From the NCBI GenBank assembly GCA_963707015.1, contig CAVPOO010000010.1, positions 62,001-126,000 of the forward strand: a DNA stretch of 64,000 nucleotides. The letters run 5' to 3'. The DNA is from CAVPOO01 sp963707015. GTDB lineage: Bacteria; Pseudomonadota; Gammaproteobacteria; Thiohalobacterales; Thiohalobacteraceae. This document shows, piece after piece, positions 35,443 to 45,149 of the stretch. The notes beneath the pieces are model-generated. The model had not been told where the DNA came from. It saw nothing but the letters and a program-made list of their open reading frames with translations, and did no database searches. A program made the position numbers and the translations under genes. Position 1 is the first letter of the stretch; every line of letters starts with the position of its first letter.

Positions 35443-36759
35443 TCAGTTGGCATTGAGATGTTCGAGACGGATCCGGGTCACGGACGCGCAAATGGAGTCG
35501 AGCGCCTCGATCTGCTGGATAGCCTCGTTCATCTGGCCTTCCCGAACCGAATGGGTCAACAGGATAATCGGCACCTCCAGTTCGTCGGCCGCGGCCTCTT
35601 TCTGCAGGATGGCCTCGATACTGATCTGCTTGTCCGCCAGGATCCGCGTGACATCCGCCAGCACACCGGGTTTGTCGGCCGCGCACAGCCGCAGGTAGTA
35701 GGCCGTTTCCACCTCTTCCATGGGCAACACCGGCAGATCGGACAGGGCATCGGGCTGGAAGGCCAGGTGTGGAACGCGGTTTTCCGGGTCGGAGGTCAGC
35801 GTCCTGGTGACATCGACGATATCCGCGACGACCGCCGAGGCGGTCGGTTCCGCGCCTGCGCCCGCGCCATAATAGAGGGTCGGCCCCACGGCATCGCCCT
35901 TGACCAGCACCGCATTCATGACGCCATCGACATTCGCGATCAGGCGCCGGTGCGGGATGAAGGTCGGATGCACGCGCAGCTCCACGCCCTTCTCGGTGCA
36001 GCGTGCGAACCCCAGGTGCTTGATGCGGTAACCGAGCTCACCGGCATAGTTGACATCCTCGGGCGTAATCGCGCTGATGCCTTCGGTGTAGGTCTTGTCG
36101 AACTGCAGGGGAATGCCGAAGGCGATTGACGCCATGATGGTGAGCTTGTGGGCCGCATCGATCCCCTCGACGTCAAAGGTCGGGTCCGCCTCGGCGTAAC
36201 CCAGACGCTGCGCCTCGGCGAGGACGTCGTCGAAGGCACGACCCTTGTCGCGCATCTCGGTCAGGATAAAGTTGCCCGTGCCGTTGATGATCCCCGCCAG
36301 CCACTCAATGCGGTTGCCCGCCAGACCCTCGCGCAGTGCCTTGATGATCGGTATGCCGCCCGCAACCGCTGCCTCGAAGGCCACCATCACGCCCTGTTGC
36401 TGCGCGGCCGCAAAGATCTCGTTGCCGTGCAGCGCGATCAGCGCCTTGTTCGCGGTGACGACATGCTTGCCGTTGGCGATCGCCCGGAGCACCAGTTCCC
36501 GCGCCGGTTCATAGCCGCCGATCAGCTCGACAACAATCTCGACCTCGGGGTTATCCACCACCGAGAAGGCATCATCGGTCACCTGGATTTCATCGATACC
36601 GGGAAGTTGCGAGACATCGTATTCGCGTGCCGCGGCATGGCTGATGCAGATACCACGGCCGGCCCGCCGGGCAATCTCCTGCTGGTTGCGGCGCAATACC
36701 CTCCAGGTACCGCCACCGACGGTTCCCAGACCCAATAACCCCACGCTGACTGGCTTCAC
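35443..36759 (-). CDS. hom: homoserine dehydrogenase
   Basis: Reduces aspartate semialdehyde to homoserine, the branch point to threonine and methionine. 438 residues, monofunctional. The NAD(P) site GLLGLGTVGGGT is near residue 7, and the C-terminal 80 residues form an ACT domain for threonine feedback. Start is GTG 36759 with GGGAGG upstream; its GTGA overlaps the alaC stop by 4 bases. With thrC it forms the threonine branch. Confidence 0.96.
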   Translation of the reverse strand: MKPVSVGLLGLGTVGGGTWRVLRRNQQEIARRAGRGICISHAAAREYDVSQLPGIDEIQVTDDAFSVVDNPEVEIVVELIGGYEPARELVLRAIANGKHVVTANKALIALHGNEIFAAAQQQGVMVAFEAAVAGGIPIIKALREGLAGNRIEWLAGIINGTGNFILTEMRDKGRAFDDVLAEAQRLGYAEADPTFDVEGIDAAHKLTIMASIAFGIPLQFDKTYTEGISAITPEDVNYAGELGYRIKHLGFARCTEKGVELRVHPTFIPHRRLIANVDGVMNAVLVKGDAVGPTLYYGAGAGAEPTASAVVADIVDVTRTLTSDPENRVPHLAFQPDALSDLPVLPMEEVETAYYLRLCAADKPGVLADVTRILADKQISIEAILQKEAAADELEVPIILLTHSVREGQMNEAIQQIEALDSICASVTRIRLEHLNAN

Positions 36760-37970
36760 GAGTGCCTCCCTGCTGTGAACTCTTCCTGTTTTCGGTCGTG
36801 GCGAAACATGTCGCGGATACCCCGGAGCGCCTGACGCGTCCGGTGCTCATTCTCGATCAGGCCAAAGCGGACATGGTCATCGCCATAGGATCCGAAGCCA
36901 ACGCCGGGCGATACCGCGACCTTGGCCTCCGCCAGCAGCTTCTTGGAGAATTCGAGTGAACCCAGATGGCGGTACTGCTCGGGGATAGGCGCCCACACGA
37001 ACATGGTCGCCCTGGGCCTTTCCACCGGCCAGCCGAGTGCGTTCAGCCCGTCACACAGCACGTTGCGCCGGCACTGGTAGGTCTGGCGGATGGTGTCGAC
37101 ACAGGACTGCGGACCTTCCAGGGCGGCAATCGCCGCGACCTGCACGGGCGTGAACATGCCGTAGTCGAGATACGACTTCATGCGCGCCAGCGCCGCGATC
37201 AGGTCGGGATTGCCGCACATGAACCCGATCCGCCAGCCCGGCATGTTGTAGCTCTTCGACAGGGAGAACGATTCCACGGCAACCTGTTCGGCATCCGGCA
37301 CCTGCAGGATCGACGGCGCCCGGTAGCCGTCGAAGACGAGATCGGCGTACGCCAGGTCATGCACGACCCAGATACTGTGCTCGCGGGCGATGGCCACCAC
37401 CTTCTCGAAGAAGTCCAGCTCCACACACTGCGTCGTGGGATTACCCGGGAAGTTCAGCACCAGCATCTTGGGCTTGGGCCAGGAATCCTTGATGGCCTTT
37501 TCCAGTTCGGCAAAGAAATCGACGCCTTCGACCAGCGGCACGTGGCGGATATCGGCGCCCGCAATCACGAAGCCGTAGGGATGGATCGGATAGGCCGGAT
37601 TCGGCACCAGTACGGCGTCACCCGGCCCGACGGTCGCCAGCGCGAGATGCGCCAGGCCTTCCTTGGAACCGATTGTCACGATCGCCTGGGTCTCGGGATC
37701 GAGGTCCACCGCGTAGCGCTGTTTGTACCAGCCGCAGATCGCCTTGCGCAGGCGGGGAATGCCCCGGGACAGCGAATACCGGTGGGTATCGGGCCGTTGC
37801 GCCGCCTCCACCAGCTTGGCGACGATGTGCGCGGGTGTCGGCTGATCCGGGTTGCCCATCCCGAAATCGATAATGTCCTCCCCGCGCGCACGCGCCTTCG
37901 CCTTCAGTTCATTAACGATATTGAAGACATAGGGGGGCAGCCGCTTGATTCTGGGAAATTCGTCGAACAC
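36756..37970 (-). CDS. alaC: alanine-forming aminotransferase (AlaC type)
   Basis: 404-residue class I aminotransferase making alanine from pyruvate and glutamate in E. coli AlaC (YfdZ). PLP Lys239 is in SLSKSYNMPGW, and NFPGNPTT plus YPIHPYGF are characteristic of the AlaC group. It starts with GTG 37970 followed by FDEFPRIKRLPPYVF, which is the family's N-terminus. It overlaps hom by 4 bases, the usual alaC-hom-thrC order in many Gammaproteobacteria. Confidence 0.92.
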   Translation of the reverse strand: MFDEFPRIKRLPPYVFNIVNELKAKARARGEDIIDFGMGNPDQPTPAHIVAKLVEAAQRPDTHRYSLSRGIPRLRKAICGWYKQRYAVDLDPETQAIVTIGSKEGLAHLALATVGPGDAVLVPNPAYPIHPYGFVIAGADIRHVPLVEGVDFFAELEKAIKDSWPKPKMLVLNFPGNPTTQCVELDFFEKVVAIAREHSIWVVHDLAYADLVFDGYRAPSILQVPDAEQVAVESFSLSKSYNMPGWRIGFMCGNPDLIAALARMKSYLDYGMFTPVQVAAIAALEGPQSCVDTIRQTYQCRRNVLCDGLNALGWPVERPRATMFVWAPIPEQYRHLGSLEFSKKLLAEAKVAVSPGVGFGSYGDDHVRFGLIENEHRTRQALRGIRDMFRHDRKQEEFTAGRHS

Positions 37971-38112
37971 AACCGTTTCCAGGAAGGTCTTCCGGGTGAA
38001 TTAGACTGTTGACGGTACTGAATTCCGGCTGCGGTGACAAGCCACCACAAGGGGAGATGGCATAACGGGGCCGCGCTTGTCAGCGGTCCCGGCGCGCCTG
38101 TATGGTATTCAT

Positions 38113-38480
38113 ATGCGTTTTGCAGAAGACAAAACCGCCGGTCGCTACCACATCCAGGCCTATGCGCCCGGTCAGGTCACCATCAACGAGGATGTCTTCA
38201 CCCGGAGTCTGGTGGTGACGCCCGGCAGAATCCTGCTGGACTGGCAGCCACAGTCCTTCGATGAACTGCGGGCCGAGTATCTCATACTGGTGGCTGATCT
38301 GGCGCCCGAAATCATCCTGCTCGGCACCGGCGCGACGCTGCGCTTCCCGGGCCCCGCGGTGGCTGCCCCGCTTATCGACAGCGGCATCGGACTGGAGGTA
38401 ATGGACACGGCCGCCGCCTGCCGCACCTACAATATTCTCGTCTCGGAAGACCGGCAGGTGGCGGCGGCGTTGATAATCGA

Positions 38481-38484
<4 letters not shown>
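38113..38484 (+). CDS. Mth938-like (DUF498/NDUFAF3-type) protein
   Basis: 123 residues. The core (YAPGQVTINEDVF; LLDWQPQSFDEL; ILLGTGATLRFP; AAACRTYNIL) is the Mth938/DUF498 domain, related to complex I assembly factor NDUFAF3; the bacterial function is unknown. It is divergent from alaC. Its stop TGA (38482-38484) lies within the first unit of a GTGAGGAG tandem array. No membrane or signal region. Confidence 0.85.
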
Positions 38485-38833
<349 letters not shown>

Positions 38834-38834
38834 C

Positions 38835-39803
38835 CTACCGAAACAGCGCCTCGGGTGAAAAACCCTCGCCTTCGAGGATCTCGCGCAGGCGCTTGAGGGC
38901 GTCGACCTGGATCTGCCGCACGCGCTCGCGGGTCACGCCGATCTCATTACCCACTTCCTCGAGGGTCGATATCTTGTGGCCGTGCAAACCGAAGCGGCGC
39001 TCGACGACTTCGCGCTGTTTGTCGTTCAGCTTCGACAACCAGAATTCGAGATGGCCCACGACATCGTCTTCCTGCAAAACCTCGGATGGATCGACGTTGT
39101 TTTCATCCGGGATTGCATCGAGCAGCGATTTATCCGAATCGTACCCGATCGGCGTATCGACGGACGTCACCCGCTCGTTCAAACCGAGCATATGCTTGAC
39201 TTCATTAATCGGCTTGTGCAGAAGCTTGGCGATCTCCTCTGCCGACGGTTCATGATCCAGCGACTGCGTCAACCTGCGTGCCGCGCGCAGATAGACATTG
39301 ATCTCCTTGACGACGTGAATCGGCAGACGGATGGTACGCGTCTGGTTCATGATCGCACGTTCGATGGTCTGGCGGATCCACCAGGTCGCGTAGGTCGAAA
39401 ACCGGAAGCCCCGCTCGGGATCGAATTTTTCAACCGCACGAATCAGGCCGAGATTACCCTCTTCAATCAGATCCAGTAGCGCCAGCCCGCGGTTCATGTA
39501 GCGACGCGCGATCTTCACCACCAGGCGCAGATTGCATTCGATCATGTGTTTGCGCGCCAGGTCGTCACCCTTCTGGGCAAGACGCGCATAGTAGACTTCT
39601 TCCTCTGCCGTCAGCAAAGGTGAATAGCCGATCTCGCTCAGGTACAGGCGAGTGGCATCAACATGTGATGATGGAATCGCACCGGCAGAAAACACCGGAT
39701 TTGCAGACTCCACGTCCCCGTCTTCGATCTCACCGAGAGCTCCTGGGGGCTCGACGTCTTTTCCCACGCCACGTGTGGCAGGAACCTCATAAGCCTTCGC
39801 CAT
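38835..39803 (-). CDS. rpoS: RNA polymerase sigma factor RpoS
   Basis: Stationary-phase and general stress sigma factor. 322 residues. Region 1.2 is near 48-80, region 2 at about 84-155 (RHMIECNLRLVVKIARRYMN-like), region 3 to about 240, and region 4 with RERVRQIQ near 300. AGGAGG six bases ahead of ATG 39803. nlpD lies just upstream, so rpoS is probably also expressed from a promoter inside nlpD, as in E. coli; that is inference from the family. The 3' end abuts the tandem arrays. Confidence 0.97.
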   Translation of the reverse strand: MAKAYEVPATRGVGKDVEPPGALGEIEDGDVESANPVFSAGAIPSSHVDATRLYLSEIGYSPLLTAEEEVYYARLAQKGDDLARKHMIECNLRLVVKIARRYMNRGLALLDLIEEGNLGLIRAVEKFDPERGFRFSTYATWWIRQTIERAIMNQTRTIRLPIHVVKEINVYLRAARRLTQSLDHEPSAEEIAKLLHKPINEVKHMLGLNERVTSVDTPIGYDSDKSLLDAIPDENNVDPSEVLQEDDVVGHLEFWLSKLNDKQREVVERRFGLHGHKISTLEEVGNEIGVTRERVRQIQVDALKRLREILEGEGFSPEALFR

Positions 39804-39843
39804 AGGTACCTCCTCGCCTCGGTGCGTATGTCTGCTGCGGGAG

Positions 39844-40623
39844 TCACGGATGACGTGGTAACAGCTGGAGCGGATCGACAGGCTTACCGTTGCGTCGTAT
39901 CTCGAAATGCAGCATGACCTGTTTGGTCCCGCTGCTCCCCATTCGTGCGATTACCTGACCGGCTCGTACCTGGTCGCCTTCGTTGACCAGTAACTCCCGA
40001 TTGTGACCGTATGCACTTAGGTAGTTGTTGTTATGTTTGACGATGATAAGCCGACCGTAACCTACAAGTCCACTCCCCCGGTAAACGACCCGCCCACCGG
40101 CCGCCGCCACGACGGGAGAATCCTGCCGGCCGGCGATCGCGATGCCCTTCTTGCCCGAGCCGTCAAGCTCGAAGCGGCGGACCAGACGCCCCTCCGCCGG
40201 CCAGCGCCAGTGCAGCCGGGTGTCTTCCTGCTGTGGGCGCCCTCCGGACACTGTCGCAGGTGCCTCCGGCAATGCAGATGCCTGAACAGGCGACCTTTTT
40301 ACCGGCTTGGCGGGCAGCCGCAGTGCGTGTGTCCGGCTTGCCGGAGCGGCCGCAGAGGCCGTTGCGGCGGGGCGGGTGCGCAGTGTCTGCCCGACGTAGA
40401 TCGTATAGGGGGAGCGGATATTGTTCCATGTGGCCAGGTCCGGGTAGTCCAGACCATATTTCCAGGCGACGGAATACAGGCTCTCGCCCTGGCGAACACG
40501 GTGGAAGCCCGGATTGGTTTCAGACCGTATCCCGCGTTCCCCAACGGGCGCCTTGACATGCGTACTGCAGCCGCAGAGCAGCGCCAGGAAGAGCAGCAGA
40601 CCGACAAGCCGAACACCCTTCAT
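39844..40623 (-). CDS. nlpD: NlpD-like LysM/LytM lipoprotein, amidase activator
   Basis: 259 residues. A lipoprotein signal ends in LCGC with the lipidated Cys19. A LysM domain is near 43-87 and a C-terminal LytM (M23) domain at about 150-255. The LytM zinc residues are degenerate (GIAIAGRQ; HFEIRRNGKP), as in E. coli NlpD, which activates AmiC in septal cell-wall splitting. Start ATG 40623 overlaps the yqaA stop by one base (TGATG). The longer open frame starting at 40887 is unrelated to the family. Confidence 0.93.
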   Translation of the reverse strand: MKGVRLVGLLLFLALLCGCSTHVKAPVGERGIRSETNPGFHRVRQGESLYSVAWKYGLDYPDLATWNNIRSPYTIYVGQTLRTRPAATASAAAPASRTHALRLPAKPVKRSPVQASALPEAPATVSGGRPQQEDTRLHWRWPAEGRLVRRFELDGSGKKGIAIAGRQDSPVVAAAGGRVVYRGSGLVGYGRLIIVKHNNNYLSAYGHNRELLVNEGDQVRAGQVIARMGSSGTKQVMLHFEIRRNGKPVDPLQLLPRHP

Positions 40624-41201
40624 CAGCCCCGTAAGGCCAGGTAGGCGATCACCGCGACGCCCACGAGCACCCAGCCGATACGCTCCACGTAGGTTCTCAA
40701 CACGCCTTCCATCCTCGGCCCCCCCCAGGCAAGGACTGCTGCAACCATATAAAATCGCGCTCCACGTCCGATCGTCGATGCCAGCATGAAGGGCGCGATG
40801 CTCATCGACAGGCTGCCTGCGGCAATGGTGAATATCTTGTAGGGGATCGGCGAGAAACCAGCGATGAACACCGCCCAGAAACCCCATTCCTGAAACCAGC
40901 TGTGCGCCCGCTGGTAGGCGCCCCAGTACCCGGCATCCTGAATCACCGGTTCGATGGCCTGGATGGCAAAGTAACCGATCACATAGCCCAGAATACCGCC
41001 GATTACCGAGGCCAGGGTGGTGATGCCGGCATAGCGCATGGCGCGTTCCGGACGCGCCATGCTCATCGGGGCCAGCATCACATCCGGCGGAACGGGAAAG
41101 AACGAAGACTCCGCAAAGCTGAGTCCGGCGAGATACCAGGGGGCCGCCGGCAGGCGGGACCAGCGCATCACCCGGTCATAAAGCGCCTGAAACAAGGCCA
41201 T
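40623..41201 (-). CDS. yqaA: YqaA/DedA-family membrane protein
   Basis: 192 residues with four to five membrane segments. FPVPPDVMLAPMSMARP and the GFSPIPYKIFTIAAG stretch are typical of the YqaA branch of the SNARE-associated (DedA) family. Proposed roles include lipid-carrier flipping or membrane homeostasis; none is proven here. It overlaps pcm and nlpD by one base each (TGATG), so all three are coupled. Confidence 0.9.
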   Translation of the reverse strand: MALFQALYDRVMRWSRLPAAPWYLAGLSFAESSFFPVPPDVMLAPMSMARPERAMRYAGITTLASVIGGILGYVIGYFAIQAIEPVIQDAGYWGAYQRAHSWFQEWGFWAVFIAGFSPIPYKIFTIAAGSLSMSIAPFMLASTIGRGARFYMVAAVLAWGGPRMEGVLRTYVERIGWVLVGVAVIAYLALRG

Positions 41202-41860
41202 CAGCCTGCCCCCCCAAGGAGCGGCACAAAATTGACATCTTCCAGATCCTCCCGCTCGCAGATCGTGCCGCGCCGTGTCACAACGGCCAGCGTCTGCGAG
41301 CGCCCGCCGCCAACGGGGATCACGAGACGTCCGCCGTCGGCGAGTTGCTCGAGCAGCGCCGGCGGAATCTCGGGCGGCGCGGCGGTTACCAGAATGGCGT
41401 CGAAGGGCGCCTGCTGAGCCCAGCCCCAGCTGCCGTCACTGTGTTTCATGCGTACATTACTCAGTCCAAGTTCACGCAGACGCTGCCGCGCCGATTTCAC
41501 CAGCGCATCGATACGCTCGACCGTGTAGACCTCATCCACCAGTTGTGCGAGCACGGCCGTCTGGTATCCGGAACCGGTGCCGACCTCCAGCACCTTGTGC
41601 GGGATCTGCCCGCGAATCAGCTCCTCGCTCATGCGCGCAACGATATAGGGCTGTGAGATCGTCTGACTGTAGCCGATGGGCAGTGCCGTATCTTCGTAGG
41701 CCCGGCTCGACAGCGCCTCGTCCACAAACAGATGACGTGGCGTTCTGCGCATGACATCGAGCACTGAAAGGTCCTCGATGCCCTTCTCCCGCAGACGCTG
41801 CACCAGGCGGTCACGGGTGCGCTGCGAGGTCATTCCGATTCCCTGGATGTCGCCCTTCAT
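41201..41860 (-). CDS. pcm: protein-L-isoaspartate O-methyltransferase
   Basis: Repairs isoaspartyl residues using S-adenosylmethionine. 219 residues. SAM-binding motif I is VLEVGTGSGYQTAVLA. MSEELI and GYSQTISQPYIVA are characteristic. ATG 41860 was chosen: it lies 10 bases after the surE stop, and the longer frame starts inside surE. ATG 41833 is an alternative. Part of the surE-pcm-yqaA-nlpD-rpoS operon. Confidence 0.95.
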   Translation of the reverse strand: MKGDIQGIGMTSQRTRDRLVQRLREKGIEDLSVLDVMRRTPRHLFVDEALSSRAYEDTALPIGYSQTISQPYIVARMSEELIRGQIPHKVLEVGTGSGYQTAVLAQLVDEVYTVERIDALVKSARQRLRELGLSNVRMKHSDGSWGWAQQAPFDAILVTAAPPEIPPALLEQLADGGRLVIPVGGGRSQTLAVVTRRGTICEREDLEDVNFVPLLGGAG

Positions 41861-41870
41861 TGCGTCTGCA

Positions 41871-42620
41871 TCAGTACCCCGGCTGCAACCATCCGGCCAC
41901 CTTGTCGAGGGCATCATAGCGCGTCAGATCGACGTGAATCGGCGTGACGGACACAAAGCCGTGGCGCACCGCGAAGAAGTCCGTGCCCTCCCCTGCATCC
42001 TGCTCGCCACCGGGGGGGCCGACCCAGTAGATGGGGCGCCCGCGCGGATCCGTGGCCCGGATCACCGGCTCGGACTTGTGCCGGTGGCCGAGGCGGGTCG
42101 CCTGCATGCCGGCGATCTGCTCCCAGGGCAGGTCAGGCACATTGACGTTGAGGATGGTATCCGCCGGCAGCGGATCCTGCTGCAGGCGTCCAATCAACTC
42201 CCGGGCAACACGTGCCGCCGTCTCCAGATGGGTCGGTGCCTGCGTAACCAGCGAAATCGCAATGGCCGGCAGGCCCAGGAAACGCCCTTCCATGGCCGCC
42301 GCCACCGTCCCCGAGTAGAGGACATCATCGCCGAGATTGGCACCCGCATTAATGCCGGATACCACCATGTCCGGTTCTTCTTCCAGCAGGCCCGTGATCG
42401 CCAGGTGGACGCAGTCGGTTGGTGTCCCGTCCACCCGTATGAAGCCCTCAGCGGTTGCTGTCGCCCGGATCGGGTTGTCCAGGGTCAGCGAATTGCTGGC
42501 GCCGCTGCGATCACGATCCGGCGCGACAACCGTGACCTGCCCGAGGGCCGAAAGCGCATCAGCCAGACAGCGTATCCCGGGCGACTGATAGCCATCATCG
42601 TTACTGATCAGAATTTTCAT
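41871..42620 (-). CDS. surE: 5'/3'-nucleotidase SurE
   Basis: Survival-protein nucleotidase and exopolyphosphatase acting on nucleoside monophosphates. 249 residues. Metal ligands Asp8, Asp9 (NDDGY) and Ser39 (RDRSGASNSL) are in place, with GINAGANLGDD later. Start ATG 42620 gives the canonical MKILISNDDG N-terminus; a start at 42635 is less likely. It is divergent from an Smr-domain gene, 111 bases away. Confidence 0.95.
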   Translation of the reverse strand: MKILISNDDGYQSPGIRCLADALSALGQVTVVAPDRDRSGASNSLTLDNPIRATATAEGFIRVDGTPTDCVHLAITGLLEEEPDMVVSGINAGANLGDDVLYSGTVAAAMEGRFLGLPAIAISLVTQAPTHLETAARVARELIGRLQQDPLPADTILNVNVPDLPWEQIAGMQATRLGHRHKSEPVIRATDPRGRPIYWVGPPGGEQDAGEGTDFFAVRHGFVSVTPIHVDLTRYDALDKVAGWLQPGY

Positions 42621-42731
42621 TGCAACGCGTTTCAAGACGCAGCCAGGGGCACCCCCCAGATTGCCGACACTATACTGGATGTGCGACGCTTAGCACACAT
42701 CCGCGACGGGACAAACTTCAGGCAAGCCTCC

Positions 42732-43292
42732 ATGCGATCCAGACGCACAAAGAAATGCCCCGCCGTCAGCGCCGAGGATGCGGACCTGTTTCGCTCCAGC
42801 ATCGGGCCGGTGAAACCGCTGCGCTACGACCGTGTGCCCGCCGTGCGCGAACCGCCCGCGCCGGTTGCGCGCTTCAGGTGGCAGGATGACCGGCGCGTCA
42901 TGCAGGATCTGCTCGCGGAGCCCGGCGATGCCGCCGACCTGGAAACCGGCGAGGAACTGATATTTGCACGCCCCGGCCTGCAGCACCGGCTGCTCAGGCG
43001 CCTGCGCCGCGGTCAGTTCGTCACCGAGGCCGAGTGCGACCTGCATGGCATGACCGTCCCGGTCGCGCGCCAGGCGCTCACGGAGTTTCTGCGCTGCTGC
43101 TCGCTGCAACATCGCCATTGCGTGCGCATCATCCATGGCAAGGGCCACGGCTCGCGGCAGCGGATTCCCGTACTGAAGCACAAGGTGAACGTCTGGCTGC
43201 GCCAGCGCGAGGAGGTCCTCGCGTTCTGTTCGGCGCGATCGGTGGATGGCGGAACCGGCGCGCTCTATGTCCTGCTGCGGCGCAGCCGTTAG
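42732..43292 (+). CDS. Smr-domain protein (SmrA/SmrB-like)
   Basis: 186 residues. The C-terminal Smr domain shows DLHGMTV and IIHGKGHGS. Smr proteins are endonucleases; SmrB cleaves mRNA at collided ribosomes, and related forms act in DNA repair. The N-terminal 60 residues are Pro/Arg-rich and linker-like. Which sub-group it belongs to cannot be decided. It is the only rightward gene in this part of the operon block and overlaps the convergent peroxiredoxin by 4 bases. Confidence 0.87.
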   Translation: MRSRRTKKCPAVSAEDADLFRSSIGPVKPLRYDRVPAVREPPAPVARFRWQDDRRVMQDLLAEPGDAADLETGEELIFARPGLQHRLLRRLRRGQFVTEAECDLHGMTVPVARQALTEFLRCCSLQHRHCVRIIHGKGHGSRQRIPVLKHKVNVWLRQREEVLAFCSARSVDGGTGALYVLLRRSR

Positions 43293-43828
43293 TTCTGTAA
43301 CGTCTGCAGGTCCTGCAGAATCTCCCGCGTGTGGGTGGCCGGGTCTACCTTGCGATAGATCTTCGCGAGCTTTCCCTGCGGGTCGATCAGGAAGGAGTGC
43401 CGCCTGGCGAAGCGGACCGGACCAAGCGACCAGAGGGCCCCGTACTGCCGGGCGACCGCACCGTCCTTGTCCGAGATCAGGGGGAACGGCAGATGGTACT
43501 TCTCGGCAAACTCCGCATGGGAGTCGCCATCATCGAGGCTCACACCGAGCACCCTGGCACCCAGCGCCCTGATCTCGAGATAGCCATCGCGAAACTCACA
43601 GGCCTCCCGGGTACAGCCCGGCGTATCGTCCCTGGGATAGAAATACAGGACCAGCCAGGTTCCCCGGTAAGCGCTCAGCGGGTGCGGCTCGCCGCTCGCA
43701 TCCGGCAGGGTGAAATCCGGCGCCGCCTGACCCGGACGCAGCGCATCATTGCGGGCCTGGGCCCGCAGCAGGCTGACCAGCGACACCAGCCCGGCGACGA
43801 TCACTGCCGTAATGAGGAGTTTAGTCAT
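43289..43828 (-). CDS. PrxQ/BCP-type peroxiredoxin with N-terminal anchor
   Basis: 179 residues. An uncleaved-looking hydrophobic N-terminal segment (LITAVIVAGLVSLVSLL) would place the thiol peroxidase at the periplasmic side. The peroxidatic Cys72 (DDTPGCT) and resolving Cys77 five residues later are the PrxQ pattern. AGGAGG upstream supports ATG 43828. It overlaps truD by 8 bases. The usual E. coli Bcp is cytoplasmic, so the anchor is a difference. Confidence 0.88.
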   Translation of the reverse strand: MTKLLITAVIVAGLVSLVSLLRAQARNDALRPGQAAPDFTLPDASGEPHPLSAYRGTWLVLYFYPRDDTPGCTREACEFRDGYLEIRALGARVLGVSLDDGDSHAEFAEKYHLPFPLISDKDGAVARQYGALWSLGPVRFARRHSFLIDPQGKLAKIYRKVDPATHTREILQDLQTLQN

Positions 43829-44927
43829 GTGCTGCGTCCTCCTGAGAAGCCTGATCGCTTGTGAACTCGCCCAGCTCGCGCAGCAAGGCGGTGGCATAGG
43901 CCCCGGCCGGCAGCTGAAACCCGAGTTCCAGGACGCCCGGCTCGGGCCACCGCCAGGCGAGGGCCTGCGCCCGCACCCGCAGCGCGCGGCGCTCCGGTTT
44001 CATTCCGGCCGCTTCGAGTCCGGTCCGCAGGCCGACAAAGGGGTCGAGGCAGGTCTCCTCCAACTCCCGGCACGCGCCTGCCGCCAGGGTGCTGCCGCGC
44101 CCCCACAGGGGTCCGGTCGGATGCACCTCCAGACGGGCCAGCCGCTGCCGCACAACATCATCCGGCGCGTCGACACAAAAGCATGCCGAACGCCCGTCGA
44201 GCTGCAGGACGTCACCGGCGATCGCCCGGTCCCAGTGTGCCTGCCGGACGCGTTCCGCCAGGACGCGGTTGAAGAGCAGACTGCGCGCCGCAGACAGATA
44301 CAGGCCGCGCCTGGCCTTCGCGACGCGCCGCAGACGGCCCGCAAACAGCGCCTCCGCATGCGCAAGGTTGCCGGCGTCCCGCCCGAAGCGCTGGGGCCCG
44401 AAATAATTCGGCAAGCCCTGCTCGCTGATGCGTCTGAGCCGCAGGTCAATTTCGGCCCTGTCCCCTTCGAGCTCGCGCACCCGCACCTGGAAGGCATTGC
44501 CCTGCAGCGCACCCCGGCGCAGCTTGCGCGAGTGGCGCTGCGCCTCGAGCACCTCGATCCCGGCCTCGTCAAACCCGTGCCAGTCCGGCGTCGCCAGTCC
44601 CGGCAGCCGGATCGAGAACCACTGCTCGGTGACGGCGTGACGATCCTTGAGACCGGCGTAACTGACCTCGCGCGGCGCAACACCGGCGTACCCGGCCAGC
44701 CGCCGGGCCGCCCAGTCGGTATTCTGTCCGGTCTTGCGCACCCGCAGCCACAGATGCTCGCCGGCGCCATCCGGCCTGCAGATCGGGATCTCCTGCACCC
44801 TGAAGTCGTCCGGCTGACGCCGGATCCGGCCACGCGCGCAGGCCTCGCCCCAGGCACGCGGCATATCCTCGGCGAGTTGCCGGTAGTCGCTCAGGGTTTC
44901 AGCGGCACCGTTCAAGGCTAAAGACAT
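43821..44927 (-). CDS. truD: tRNA pseudouridine(13) synthase TruD
   Basis: Makes pseudouridine 13 in tRNA-Glu. 368 residues. The catalytic Asp95 is in GLKDRHAVT, the TruD signature. The large insertion domain with NYFGPQRFG is present. GGGGAC before ATG 44927 supports this start over 44942. Downstream it overlaps the peroxiredoxin by 8 bases. In E. coli truD lies directly between ispF and surE; here the prx and smr genes are added. Confidence 0.94.
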   Translation of the reverse strand: MSLALNGAAETLSDYRQLAEDMPRAWGEACARGRIRRQPDDFRVQEIPICRPDGAGEHLWLRVRKTGQNTDWAARRLAGYAGVAPREVSYAGLKDRHAVTEQWFSIRLPGLATPDWHGFDEAGIEVLEAQRHSRKLRRGALQGNAFQVRVRELEGDRAEIDLRLRRISEQGLPNYFGPQRFGRDAGNLAHAEALFAGRLRRVAKARRGLYLSAARSLLFNRVLAERVRQAHWDRAIAGDVLQLDGRSACFCVDAPDDVVRQRLARLEVHPTGPLWGRGSTLAAGACRELEETCLDPFVGLRTGLEAAGMKPERRALRVRAQALAWRWPEPGVLELGFQLPAGAYATALLRELGEFTSDQASQEDAAHD

Positions 44928-44959
44928 CGCAGTCCCCGGCATGTCAATTCAACAGACTC

Positions 44960-45149
44960 CTAGACAACCTGATAATGACGCATGTGATGGCCACGGAATC
45001 CACGGAAAAACACGGAAAGAACCAACACGCATTAGAATTTTTTCCGTGTCCTTCCGTGTCCTTCCGTGGATTCCGCGGCTATAACTAAAAATACTGGCGC
45101 TCAACCTGACTTGTCAGCATCCGTCATTATCACGTTGAAAGCGTACTAG
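44960..45149. mobile_element. CTAG-ended palindromic element, family 1, copy D
   Basis: 190 bp between ispF and truD. CTAG is present at both ends (44960-44963, 45146-45149). The right CTAG contains the ispF stop (read on the minus strand). The central GGCCACGGAATCCACGG inverted repeat is strong and partly duplicated on one side (CCTTCCGTGTCCTTCCGTGG). The element splits the ispF-truD pair. Confidence 0.86.
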
